From JAAEQG01 sp023133475 (GTDB lineage: Bacteria; Planctomycetota; Phycisphaerae; UBA1845): a DNA stretch of 19,630 nt. The notes under the pieces were generated by a model. It worked only from the letters and a program-made list of their open reading frames with translations. It searched no databases and was not told the DNA's origin. Where the stretch lies: positions 1 through 19,630 of the forward strand of contig DAOVLE010000081.1 in the NCBI GenBank assembly GCA_030631415.1, in the 5' to 3' direction. How positions within the stretch are numbered: position 1 is the first letter of the stretch; the number at the start of each line of letters is the position of its first letter. Made by a program: the position numbers and the translations under genes. This document shows positions 12,641-19,630 of this stretch, one piece after another.

Positions 12641-15600
12641 TTACCGGGGTGTAAGCTCCCCGGCAGGGGATACCTTATCTTTGTCGAAAACCTCAACCGG
12701 CACGGGAACCTGCTCCAGCACCTCAGATATATCCAAGCTTTCAAGCTCGGTGTTGACCGTCCCCGGCTGAACACCTTGCAGTAAAGCCATTACGTCGTCC
12801 ATATCCACCCATCCGTCGTGGTTCAGGTCAGCCGCACGCAGACCACCCAGACCAAGCTGCCGCAATTCCATCACGGTGATCTCGGTGACCGGGCCACACC
12901 CGCCGGCGGCGGAGTACAGCAGTGTGCCGCAGCACCCCGCCTCGCTGAAGTTCAGGAAGTTCTGCTGCACAAACGTAAAGTCCGGGTTGGAAACCAAGCC
13001 GTCACCGCTGACGTCTCCGTGCGGGTACTCCATACTGCAAGTCGTGTTCCCGCTGCCGTAGTTGGTGGCCCATTGCCACGTGTACACCGCAAAGTCCAGA
13101 ATGTCGATGTAGTCGTCGTCGTTGAAATTGCCGCCCACCAGCCAGTCGCCGCCAAAGGCCACGTCGCCGGTGAAGTCAGCCTGGTAGTGCGACATGCCCG
13201 ATGGGACCTCGAAGTCCTCATCCGTCCGCCGCAAAGTGTGCAACTCGTCCCGCGCAGTGATGCACGTGTACATTATGCCAACCGGCAACTCCACCGTCAC
13301 ATCCTCAGCCAGACCGTTGATAAACTCGATCTCCTGCTCAACGGTCGCCACCGGATCCGGGCAACCACCATCGTACAACTCGAACGTGATACACCGCGTC
13401 AACGGCGTCTCCACATTCGGCGACAACTGGATGCTGACCCGCATCTCGCTGTGCTCGCTGACCGCCACCATGTGCATGCATGTGGCGGTCGCCCCGCACT
13501 GATCCGACACCGTCCAGGTCACCGTGGTTGTGCCGAGGGGGTAGACGCCTGAAGCATCATCCGTGTCGTTGTAGTCGTTCTGCACACTCTGCACACCGCA
13601 GTTGTCACCCGTGATCGGCGGCGGAACCGTGACGTAAGCCGTCGTGCCGCCCGAATCGGCGTTGGTGTTGATGAACGGCGGACAGGTGATCGTCGGCGGT
13701 GAACCGTCGATCATTATCGCCGACAGATCAAACAACACCGCACCGACCGCCGTAGCCTCCTCGTCGCTCAGCTTGCTCGGCGGGACGTGCGAAGCGTCAA
13801 ACCAGACCAGACCAGCCGTTGGTTCGCAGACTTCCGCGAGCGCCGTGAACGTGATGATGGCCATCGTGGTGTCGGCGGAAGTCCCGCTTACACCATTCGG
13901 CACCCCCACGGCGTAGCAAATAGTGCCCGCAGCCTCGTTGACCACTTCGTAAATCTCTCGCGTGAACGGCGCGTCGCCGGAAACCATACTCGCAAAATCG
14001 AGAACCGTCTGATCGTACTCGATAAAGAACTGCCCGCCGACGATAACACGGTTCGAATTGCTCAACTCCAGGTTGACGGTAATCGTGTCCCCCACGCCCG
14101 CATCGTAGCAGGCAGCATCGGGAACGAGGGTCAAGTCCGCAACGTTGTCACAACCGTCCGGAATGCCGTCGGAATCGGCATCCAGCCGATCGTCGTACCC
14201 AGGGCACCGGTCGCACACGTCGCCGAAGGTATCCAGGTCCTGGTCAAGCTGATCGTCGTTGGCGATTAGCGGGCAGTTGTCCACGCAACCGGGCACACAA
14301 TCCCCGTCAACATCGGTCTCGCGCACCCCGCAACCGCACACTCCCGGAGCAATCTTATCCGGATCGTTGGGGCAAAGATCGAAGCAGTCAGGCCAAGTGT
14401 CCCCGTCGCTGTCAACGTCCGACACTCCGCAACCGCACACCCCCGGAGCAGTCTTGTTCTCATCGTCGGGGCATCCATCGCATGCATCGCCGACGTCGTC
14501 GCCATCCGCATCCGTCTGGTCGAAGTTCGGCACGAACGGGCAATTATCCTCGCCGTCCACGACCCCGTCATTATCGTAATCGCCCTGCCCTGGGCACGGA
14601 TCCTGCTCCGGAACTCCGCAACCGCAGTTGCCCGGCTCAACCTTGTAGGGATCCATCGGGCATCCGTCGCAGGCATTGCCCACACCGTCACCGTCGCTGT
14701 CGGTCTGGAAGACGTTGTAGACCTCCGGGCAGTTATCACAGGCATCGCCCACCCCATCGTCGTCGTAATCCTCCTGCAACGGGTTGGAATCCTCGAGGCA
14801 ATTATCGCAAGCATCGCCCACCCCGTCACCGTCGCCGAGGTCTGCCTGGCCCGGATTGTCGTCCTGCGGGCAGTTGTCGCACAAATCGCCCACACCGTCC
14901 TCGTCCTCGTCCGCCTGCTCCGGGTTGTACACCCCGACGCAGTTATCGAGGTAATCCAGCACCCCGTCCTCGTCTTCGTCGGCGTCCATCCCCTCGCAAG
15001 CATCGCCGATCCCGTCCCCATCGGAGTCTTCCTGCCCGGGGTTCTCGTGGTTGGGGCAGTTGTCGCAGACGTTGCCCACGCCGTCATCATCAACGTCGGC
15101 CTGGTCGGAGTTGGCGTCTTCCGGGCAGTTGTCCACGCAGTCGTCCACCCCGTCGCTATCGAGATCACCGCCTTCCCCGACGTCCCCACAGAACACGTAC
15201 ACCGTGATGGGCAGCGAGCGTCCTTCGTTGAACGTCGGCTCATCCGCGCTCCCCGGATAGGTGACGTACACGCTGAGAGGCTGGGAGACCGCCTCGTTGA
15301 ACAACGGCTCCTCGGCATCGCCGGGATAGGTGACGTACAGGCCGAACGGGCGTGAGAAAACTTCCCGTGCCGGCAAATCGCCCACCACTTCCCCAGGGTA
15401 GGTCACGAACAATCCAAACGGGTGCGAAAAGACCTCTGTGTAGTAACTGGCCGGTCCCTCATCGCCGGCGTAGGAGACGCGCAACGTGAACGGGCGAGAG
15501 TACACCGCCCTGGCCGGCGGCCCTTCCACAATGCCGATGCCAAACACCGCGCTGCCCAGGTCGCCCGTGACGTTCAGCCCCGGAGTCTCCCCGTCCCAAA

Positions 15601-16099
15601 TCGCCGTATGCGTGTAGCTTCCAGAGTCCGCCGGAATGGTAAGACTAGTCGAAACGGTTTCCGCAAGGGCCTCGAACTCGAACGTGGCGATCAGCAAGCC
15701 TGCCGAGGTCGCCAAAGCGGGCGCCTCCGGCGGGAACTGGGCCCACGCCTGAAAATACGCATTGCCGTCCGCAAAGCTGCCGTTAAGGTTGTCAAATGCC
15801 GAATCGTCGGGGAAACCGATGGAGTTCCAGTTGTAGGGGCCGTCGGCAGTGAACCCCTGGTAGCCCAGAAAACCACCGTTCCAATTTAGAATAACGTCCA
15901 AAGCACCGATCGACTGGTCGGTCAGGTCGTCGGACACCGCATAAAGCCCGACTTCCATGGTTCCGCCTACAACCGTATTCTGCGTGTGAGGGCGCCATTC
16001 AAGATTAATATCCCCGCACGCCGGCGAGGCGAGTGCGAGCACCAGGGCGAAAACAAAACCTGCTCCAGCTAGTCCCGCGCTTGTTTTTCTACTGGACAT
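12641..16099 (-). CDS. Large secreted TSP3/cohesin/HYR/dockerin scaffold-like protein (1152 aa)
   Basis: The largest product here. Signal peptide (to about 29, ASPACGD); N-terminal cohesin-like module (31-190, opening INLEWRP and GLYAVSDDL, the same module as in the PEP-CTERM protein); five VTYPG strand repeats (196-306); a long run of thrombospondin type 3 repeats (311-652) with three CGCG-containing variants; a second cohesin-like module (655-798, FFIEYDQTVLDF); HYR (800-882); the unnamed LTRCITFELYD/LHTLRRTDE module (885-975); and a dockerin-like end with loops NFNDDDYIDILD (991), DVSGDGLVSNPD (1029) and DLNHDGWVDMDD (1091). The tail (1110-1152) is acidic and proline-containing, with no anchor. 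Start 16099 has GGAGG 12 nt upstream. It would sit outside the cell as a calcium-stiffened rod carrying protein-binding modules at both ends. It lacks any carbohydrate-active domain, so calling it a cellulosome scaffold would go too far. Confidence 0.9.
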   Translation of the reverse strand: MSSRKTSAGLAGAGFVFALVLALASPACGDINLEWRPHTQNTVVGGTMEVGLYAVSDDLTDQSIGALDVILNWNGGFLGYQGFTADGPYNWNSIGFPDDSAFDNLNGSFADGNAYFQAWAQFPPEAPALATSAGLLIATFEFEALAETVSTSLTIPADSGSYTHTAIWDGETPGLNVTGDLGSAVFGIGIVEGPPARAVYSRPFTLRVSYAGDEGPASYYTEVFSHPFGLFVTYPGEVVGDLPAREVFSRPFGLYVTYPGDAEEPLFNEAVSQPLSVYVTYPGSADEPTFNEGRSLPITVYVFCGDVGEGGDLDSDGVDDCVDNCPEDANSDQADVDDDGVGNVCDNCPNHENPGQEDSDGDGIGDACEGMDADEDEDGVLDYLDNCVGVYNPEQADEDEDGVGDLCDNCPQDDNPGQADLGDGDGVGDACDNCLEDSNPLQEDYDDDGVGDACDNCPEVYNVFQTDSDGDGVGNACDGCPMDPYKVEPGNCGCGVPEQDPCPGQGDYDNDGVVDGEDNCPFVPNFDQTDADGDDVGDACDGCPDDENKTAPGVCGCGVSDVDSDGDTWPDCFDLCPNDPDKIAPGVCGCGVRETDVDGDCVPGCVDNCPLIANDDQLDQDLDTFGDVCDRCPGYDDRLDADSDGIPDGCDNVADLTLVPDAACYDAGVGDTITVNLELSNSNRVIVGGQFFIEYDQTVLDFASMVSGDAPFTREIYEVVNEAAGTICYAVGVPNGVSGTSADTTMAIITFTALAEVCEPTAGLVWFDASHVPPSKLSDEEATAVGAVLFDLSAIMIDGSPPTITCPPFINTNADSGGTTAYVTVPPPITGDNCGVQSVQNDYNDTDDASGVYPLGTTTVTWTVSDQCGATATCMHMVAVSEHSEMRVSIQLSPNVETPLTRCITFELYDGGCPDPVATVEQEIEFINGLAEDVTVELPVGIMYTCITARDELHTLRRTDEDFEVPSGMSHYQADFTGDVAFGGDWLVGGNFNDDDYIDILDFAVYTWQWATNYGSGNTTCSMEYPHGDVSGDGLVSNPDFTFVQQNFLNFSEAGCCGTLLYSAAGGCGPVTEITVMELRQLGLGGLRAADLNHDGWVDMDDVMALLQGVQPGTVNTELESLDISEVLEQVPVPVEVFDKDKVSPAGELTPR
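14144..15169 (-). repeat. Thrombospondin type 3 calcium-binding repeats (1152-aa protein)
   Basis: About twelve aspartate-rich units with the DNCP signature (for example DADGDDVGDACDGCP) and three longer units containing PGNCGCG or PGVCGCG. This is roughly 340 residues against about 200 in the 909-aa paralogue, so the array has expanded or contracted by whole units. Confidence 0.85.
15182..15514 (-). repeat. VTYPG strand repeats (1152-aa protein)
   Basis: Five units: SRPFTLRVSYAG, SHPFGLFVTYPG, SRPFGLYVTYPG, SQPLSVYVTYPG and SLPITVYVFCGD, with acidic linkers. The array keeps the same number and order as in the 909-aa protein and leads into the TSP3 run through CGDVGEGGDLD in both. Confidence 0.8.
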
Positions 16100-16145
16100 G
16101 GGCGTTGTATCCCTCCGCAAAGGGGTCTGCACTTCGCGTTGAGCA

Positions 16146-16221
16146 GGGGTAGCCCGGGGCTTTAGCCCTGGGAGACACGACTCGTGTCAGGCATTCACAC
16201 CCCACTCCGCTAAAGGGGCTG
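16146..16221. repeat. Diverged inverted pair of the 36-bp REP-like repeat
   Basis: A forward unit (GTAGCCCGGGGCTTTAGCCC then GGGAGACACGA) is followed by an inverted unit (GGCATTCACACCCC, CCGCTAAAG). Order and spacing resemble 7991-8086, but with many substitutions and a shorter spacer, so this looks like an older copy. The forward unit has a GTAG foot where the younger copies read GTGG. Confidence 0.65.
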
Positions 16222-16232
16222 TCGATTTAGTC

Positions 16233-16297
16233 TGTAGCGTCGCCCCTTGTGGGCGGCGCACCCTTGTTTTTCGCCACCCACAAGGGGTGACGCTACA
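16233..16297. repeat. Long hairpin with GTAG foot downstream of glycine-rich gene A
   Basis: 16233-16258 is the inverted repeat of 16272-16297 at 24 of 26 positions, with a T-rich 13-nt loop. Both outer ends read TGTAGCGTC. It begins 13 nt beyond the stop codon of the gene at 16311-17891 (minus strand) and could act as a transcript-stabilising hairpin or attenuator before the 1152-aa gene. Confidence 0.8.
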
Positions 16298-16310
16298 TTG
16301 GGCCACCCAC

Positions 16311-17891
16311 CTACTTCCGGGCGTTAGTCAGCGAACGCGAGGCGCCCTCCAGCAGGCCGGCAGGGTAGGTCACCCGCCGCCCGCCGCCCGTGACGTAAGT
16401 TACCCGGTCGGAACCCGGCACGACCTCAATACCCACCACGTCGTTCATCTGCCGATATCGCGGAAGATTCTCACGCGAAACCTTGGGCAAAGTATCGCCG
16501 GCATCCTTCCCGGACGTTGCGGACCGCTCCTCTGGCGTCCAGTCACCCTGAAGCTGTATCTCCACATAGCCTACCGGCAGAGTCACCTCCGCGGTGGCAG
16601 TTGACGTTGCAAATGTCCCGCTCAAGCGGCTCGAGCCAACCCAGAAAGCATCACCACCGTTGGGGCCCAGGGGAACCACATGAACGTCCACAGCCGGGCC
16701 AAGCCCGTTCGTATCGATCGGAATATTGTGGGCCTCGATGTGGAACGTGGCAGGATTGACCAACCGCTCCAGAGTATGCTCGGTGGTATCGGGCGAGTAG
16801 TGCGGCTGATCCCCCACCGCCACGTAGATCGGATCACCATCCCCGTCCACGGCGGTTATATGCGTGACGCGAACACTAGGGTAGTTGGCCGGCGGATAGA
16901 CCAGCCCCGGCTCATAGCTCGAGGTCCACGCCGGGCTACCGAGGTCGGTCACTTCGAAGTAGGTGGCTTCGATACGCAGGTAGCCGTTACCACCGCTTCC
17001 GCCGACTTGACCATAAGTGTGCGACCCGGCTCCTCCGCCACCGCCAGTGGCCCGCAGGGTGCCGTGACCATATATCTCGTTGCACATCAGGCGGATAGCT
17101 CCACCGGCACCACCACCACCACCGTCAGCGTGGTTGCGATAGCCATAATAGGCGGCGCCTCCATTGCCACCGTTCGCCTGAACCGCCCCATTGAGATAAA
17201 TGTTTCCCGAGGAAGCGATTAGGATTGCCCCGCCGCCGGCACCACCGCAACCACCAATCTGGCTGCCGCTGCACCATCCGCCGGCGCCGCCGGAACCGCC
17301 GATCAATGGCAGAATGTACTCATTGCCGTAGGTATGCCTGAACACGTTCGCGGTGCTACCACCGTAGCTGCCATACGTCGCGTAACTTCCACCCGTGCCA
17401 CCGGCATCCCAATCGCTGTCCAGATCAGGGCCACCCGGGCCGAACCCCCCGGTCGCCCACCAGATGGAGTATCCGCTCTGCCCTCCGAAGAATCCGCCCG
17501 GACCCGGCGTGGCGTAGCTTGTATGCGACTGGGCGGCCCCACCGTTCCCGTTCAGCGTGACCGTCCCGGAGATGGTCACATCCTCCTGCGACAGCCACAT
17601 CACCGGGCACCCCAACGGGTGGTTGCTGAACGAAACGGTAATCCCGCTGTCGATGGTGACACTCTCCCAGTTGAAAATGATCACCCATAGGTCCTTGTCG
17701 TAGTAGCCCTTACCGGCTACATAGGACGGATCGTTGGTGGGGACGGTATTCGCCTCCGCAAGATCGATGGTGAAGTGATTGGACGGGGCAAAAATCCCAT
17801 CCTTGCCGTCCGAACCGCAATCAAAGGTAGCCAGCGCAGGACCGCCCAGCACCAGTAGTGTCACGGTTGAAAGCACCATTGTTCTTTTCAT
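16311..17891 (-). CDS. Glycine-rich exported protein A
   Basis: 526 aa and the first gene of the minus-strand run. A signal peptide (to about 21, GGPALATF) leads into the same N-terminal domain as protein B (FDCGSDGKDGIFAPSN, GKGYYDKDLW, CPVMWLSQEDVTISGTV). A glycine-rich core follows (GGSGGAGGW, GGCGGAGGGAILIASSGN, GGGGGAGGAIRLMCN), then a C-terminal domain with SPAWTSSYEPGLVYPP, HTLERLVNP and LPRYRQMNDVVGIE. Start 17891 is backed by AGAGGA 8 nt upstream; the frame stays open 29 codons further without a ribosome site. The function is unknown. A structural role at the cell surface is likely from its composition and lack of catalytic motifs. It is the paralogue of the 10926-12551 product, each followed by a TSP3/cohesin/HYR/dockerin gene, so the two proteins probably act with those scaffold-like partners. 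Confidence 0.88.
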   Translation of the reverse strand: MKRTMVLSTVTLLVLGGPALATFDCGSDGKDGIFAPSNHFTIDLAEANTVPTNDPSYVAGKGYYDKDLWVIIFNWESVTIDSGITVSFSNHPLGCPVMWLSQEDVTISGTVTLNGNGGAAQSHTSYATPGPGGFFGGQSGYSIWWATGGFGPGGPDLDSDWDAGGTGGSYATYGSYGGSTANVFRHTYGNEYILPLIGGSGGAGGWCSGSQIGGCGGAGGGAILIASSGNIYLNGAVQANGGNGGAAYYGYRNHADGGGGGAGGAIRLMCNEIYGHGTLRATGGGGGAGSHTYGQVGGSGGNGYLRIEATYFEVTDLGSPAWTSSYEPGLVYPPANYPSVRVTHITAVDGDGDPIYVAVGDQPHYSPDTTEHTLERLVNPATFHIEAHNIPIDTNGLGPAVDVHVVPLGPNGGDAFWVGSSRLSGTFATSTATAEVTLPVGYVEIQLQGDWTPEERSATSGKDAGDTLPKVSRENLPRYRQMNDVVGIEVVPGSDRVTYVTGGGRRVTYPAGLLEGASRSLTNARK

Positions 17892-18209
17892 GACAGATTT
17901 CCTCTCTTCGACTTCCAGCGTGTCAAATCCAGCACTCTGGGGCGAATTTACACCCTGTCCGCACCCTGCACACAACACTCAATTTGCGAGCAGTTTTTTA
18001 CACTAAAGCAGCTTAAGCGACAAGCCCCTCCGATGTGGGGCAATTCTCTTTCGCGGTCTTCCAACCTCCTAAAGACTATTGCCGCCCCCGGTACATCCCC
18101 CCCTTGTGCGGGGGCCGACATGCACGATACTATTTTGAACATCTATTCTTGTATCAGTTTTGCCCCCGCTGTGTCAAGAGCAGTGTTGAAAATAATAGCG
18201 GGTGGGTGT

Positions 18210-18244
18210 GGGTGGCCCATCGCTTTAGCGGTGGGGGGACACGC
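18210..18244. repeat. REP-like 36-bp repeat, single forward copy
   Basis: GGGTGGCCCATCGCTTTAGC followed by GGTGGGGGGACACG. Same family as 7986-8026 and 10646-10686, with one extra G in the G run. Confidence 0.85.
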
Positions 18245-18282
18245 CAAAAGCCATTTACACGACGGGGTGCCAAACCTTTCTC

Positions 18283-18312
18283 TTGACACAGACCCGTAAT
18301 ATCGGTTAATCT
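18283..18312 (+). promoter_or_regulatory. Possible sigma-70-like promoter for the beta-helix gene
   Basis: TTGACA at 18283-18288 matches the -35 consensus exactly. TAATCT at 18307-18312, 18 nt later, is only a weak -10. If used, it gives a leader of about 250 nt before the ATG at 18574. Confidence 0.35.
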
Positions 18313-18558
18313 ATATGGGTTCAGCAAGCGGCGTCAGCAGCAATATCTCTTTTCCGGCGGCATTAGCGTATCATCAGTCGATAGGTGATGCGGTTTATGC
18401 GAAGTTACGGGAGCGATTCACTTGCAACGGGTTTCATCGGTTCGGCGGAGGCTATCAACGGGACTGCTGAGCGTTGGCGGTTTCGAATCATCGAAACGTG
18501 ACATGGGTGTGAATCACGAAACTAGACGTGGCAATTATGAGATTGCCATAAAAAATGC

Positions 18559-18566
18559 GGAAGGAG
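18559..18566 (+). promoter_or_regulatory. Ribosome binding site in a small hairpin loop
   Basis: GGAAGGAG lies 7 nt before ATG 18574 and fixes that start. AATGC (18554-18558) can pair with GCATT (18566-18570), placing GGAAGGA in the loop. Confidence 0.65.
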
Positions 18567-18573
18567 CATTAAC

Positions 18574-19630
18574 ATGAGAAAAGAGCTGTTGATTTTGGCA
18601 ACGGCGGGGTTGCTGCTTGCGCCGGCCGGTGCCGGTGCAAACAATGTGGCATCTTCCACGATGCACTTTGAGGGGGCTTTGGCCGACGCGGGGGGCGGGG
18701 TGTACACCGGAACCATCGCCATGACGGTGGGTGAATACTATGTGCCCGGCGGTGGTGGTGTTGCCATCTCCACCAACGGCGGCTTCGACGTCTACGCCAA
18801 AGACGGCAGTTGTGCCTACGTCACGGGTTATTATGGGACTGGTGACTGGAACTGCTCGGGGGCCAATACGTACCTCATCGGCTATTACGCCGGTTCGCCG
18901 AACGACGCCTACCCTCAGCCCGGCGGCCCGTGGGGCGGGTGGTACGATCCCGATTGTACGGATTGGGATAAGTACTCCCTGGAGTTGACCGCCAACCACT
19001 GGCACTTGCGCTACACCCCCACGAGCGAGTCGCCAATGTCCGGGACGATGAATTGGGCGACGATGTTCGGGGCAGAGACCGATTTAGGCACCCAAAACGG
19101 CGGCCACGCCGGCAGCGCTGCACACGGCGGCGGAGCGAGGGCGTGGGACTGGGACTGCGGCTGGGGGGTCGAAGTGGTCCCACTCGAACTGCCCGGATTT
19201 GCGGTCAGCATCCAGGACCTTGGCGGTGGGCAGTACCATGTCACACTGACCCCGACCGCCGGCCCGGTCGAGAACACCACGACCGGAGACACCTACGCCA
19301 CCATCCAGGATGCCATCGACGCATCCACCAACGGCGACATAATCAACGTCGAAGCGGGGACGTATCACAACGACCCCCTCGAGGTCAACAAGCAGATTAC
19401 GTTGCTTGGTGCGAAGGCTGACGTCGACCCTGCCGGGAGTACGGACAGAGGCGGTGAGACCATTCTCACCAGAGACGACACAAGGAGTGGTTTCTATATC
19501 ACCGCTTCAGGCGTAACCATAAACGGGTTCAAGTTAGGCACAGCCACTGCCCAAAGTTCCAGAAGAGTGAATATTTATAATGGTGCCACGGACGTAACAA
19601 TTAAGTGCAACATCATCATGAATACGTGGC
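18574..19630 (+). CDS. Secreted parallel beta-helix protein (partial, runs off the window)
   Basis: The frame is open from ATG 18574 to the window end (352 codons, no stop), so the C-terminus is missing. A signal peptide (ELLILATAGLLLAPAGAGA, to about residue 22) is followed by an N-terminal domain rich in glycine and aromatics (about 25-225: GGGVYTGTIAMTVGEYYVPG, STNGGFDVYAKDG, WDWDCGWGVEV). I do not recognise this as a named family. From about residue 237 it reads as the start of a right-handed beta-helix of the NosD/pectate-lyase-like type: TYATIQDAIDA, NGDIINVEAGTY, ITLLGAKADVDPAG, GVTINGFKLG. Such domains often bind or cleave polysaccharides, but the catalytic part cannot be seen here. 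It is divergent from the surface-protein block. Strong minus-strand frames overlapping it (for example 18535-19005) are antisense artefacts: this strand has the signal peptide, the ribosome site and the recognisable domain. Confidence 0.85.
   Translation, partial: MRKELLILATAGLLLAPAGAGANNVASSTMHFEGALADAGGGVYTGTIAMTVGEYYVPGGGGVAISTNGGFDVYAKDGSCAYVTGYYGTGDWNCSGANTYLIGYYAGSPNDAYPQPGGPWGGWYDPDCTDWDKYSLELTANHWHLRYTPTSESPMSGTMNWATMFGAETDLGTQNGGHAGSAAHGGGARAWDWDCGWGVEVVPLELPGFAVSIQDLGGGQYHVTLTPTAGPVENTTTGDTYATIQDAIDASTNGDIINVEAGTYHNDPLEVNKQITLLGAKADVDPAGSTDRGGETILTRDDTRSGFYITASGVTINGFKLGTATAQSSRRVNIYNGATDVTIKCNIIMNTW

Larger units (their letters stand above)
17892..18573. other. Divergent intergenic region, 682 nt
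   Basis: Separates the start of the minus-strand surface-protein block from the beta-helix gene. It holds a hairpin (GCCCCCG at 18084-18090 with CGGGGGC at 18109-18115), one 36-bp repeat copy (18210-18244), a promoter-like sequence (18283-18312), and small dyads (18480-18497 and 18530-18547) before the beta-helix gene. I see no clear promoter for the minus-strand block and recognise no riboswitch or tRNA. The stretch 18320-18475 holds no gene I can support. Confidence 0.6.

Noticed and set aside
14266..15318. 350-codon minus-strand frame rich in Thr/Arg/Ala
   Set aside because: Frame-shifted reading of the TSP3 array of the 1152-aa gene; no signal peptide or recognisable domain.
3327..16099. 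Classical cellulosome locus
   Set aside because: Cohesin- and dockerin-like modules are present, but no glycoside hydrolase or carbohydrate-binding domain is visible, and both module types sit on the same polypeptides.
18315..18470. 51-codon plus-strand frame starting MGSASGVSSN
   Set aside because: No ribosome site and no recognisable feature; its ATG would lie at or before the likely transcription start of the nearby promoter-like sequence.
18535..19005. 156-codon minus-strand frame
   Set aside because: Overlaps the beta-helix gene on the other strand, which has a signal peptide, a ribosome site and a recognisable fold.

Overview
The window looks like a chromosomal accessory region of a GC-rich Planctomycetota-type bacterium (Phycisphaerae or a relative). 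This is inferred from protein style: a PEP-CTERM protein, DCNxNGxPDECD motifs, multi-domain secreted proteins combining cohesin-like, HYR, thrombospondin type 3 and dockerin-like modules, glycine-rich exported proteins, and a CxxCGYxLxGL...CPECG zinc-ribbon membrane protein. No rRNA, tRNA or CRISPR array is visible.

Layout: 1-330 is a dense cluster of hairpin-forming REP-like repeats. At 350-1846 (minus) is a polyprenyl-phosphate sugar-1-phosphate transferase that would start an exopolysaccharide. 1847-2416 is a degraded spacer holding a REP palindrome and the N-terminal relic of a REP-associated tyrosine transposase (RAYT). At 2417-3103 (plus) is a small membrane protein with a C-terminal zinc ribbon and lower GC than its surroundings. 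From 3327 to 17891 seven genes all read on the minus strand. In transcription order they are: glycine-rich exported protein A, 1152-aa scaffold-like protein, glycine-rich exported protein B, 909-aa scaffold-like protein, 734-aa cohesin/Ig-like/dockerin protein, about 513-aa cohesin/HYR/dockerin protein, and a 215-aa PEP-CTERM protein. After a 682-nt divergent spacer, a secreted parallel beta-helix protein begins at 18574 (plus) and runs off the window.

The minus-strand block seems to have grown by duplication. The pair glycine-rich gene + cohesin/TSP3/HYR/dockerin gene occurs twice about 5.3 kb apart, and the later genes reuse the same cohesin, HYR and dockerin modules. The short gaps (66-89 nt, except two REP-filled gaps of 211 and 265 nt) suggest one transcription unit or a few. 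Taken together, the genes could encode a calcium-dependent extracellular protein layer whose cohesin-like and dockerin-like parts bind each other, with the PEP-CTERM protein providing sorting or anchoring and the sugar transferase contributing the matrix polysaccharide. That working model is inference.

The second theme is repeat mobility. Several palindromic families, many with a GTAG foot as in RAYT-mobilised REPs, lie between genes, and two have landed in frame inside secreted-protein genes (5930-5977 and 10646-10686). A RAYT relic and a second copy of its 5' flank are in the same window.
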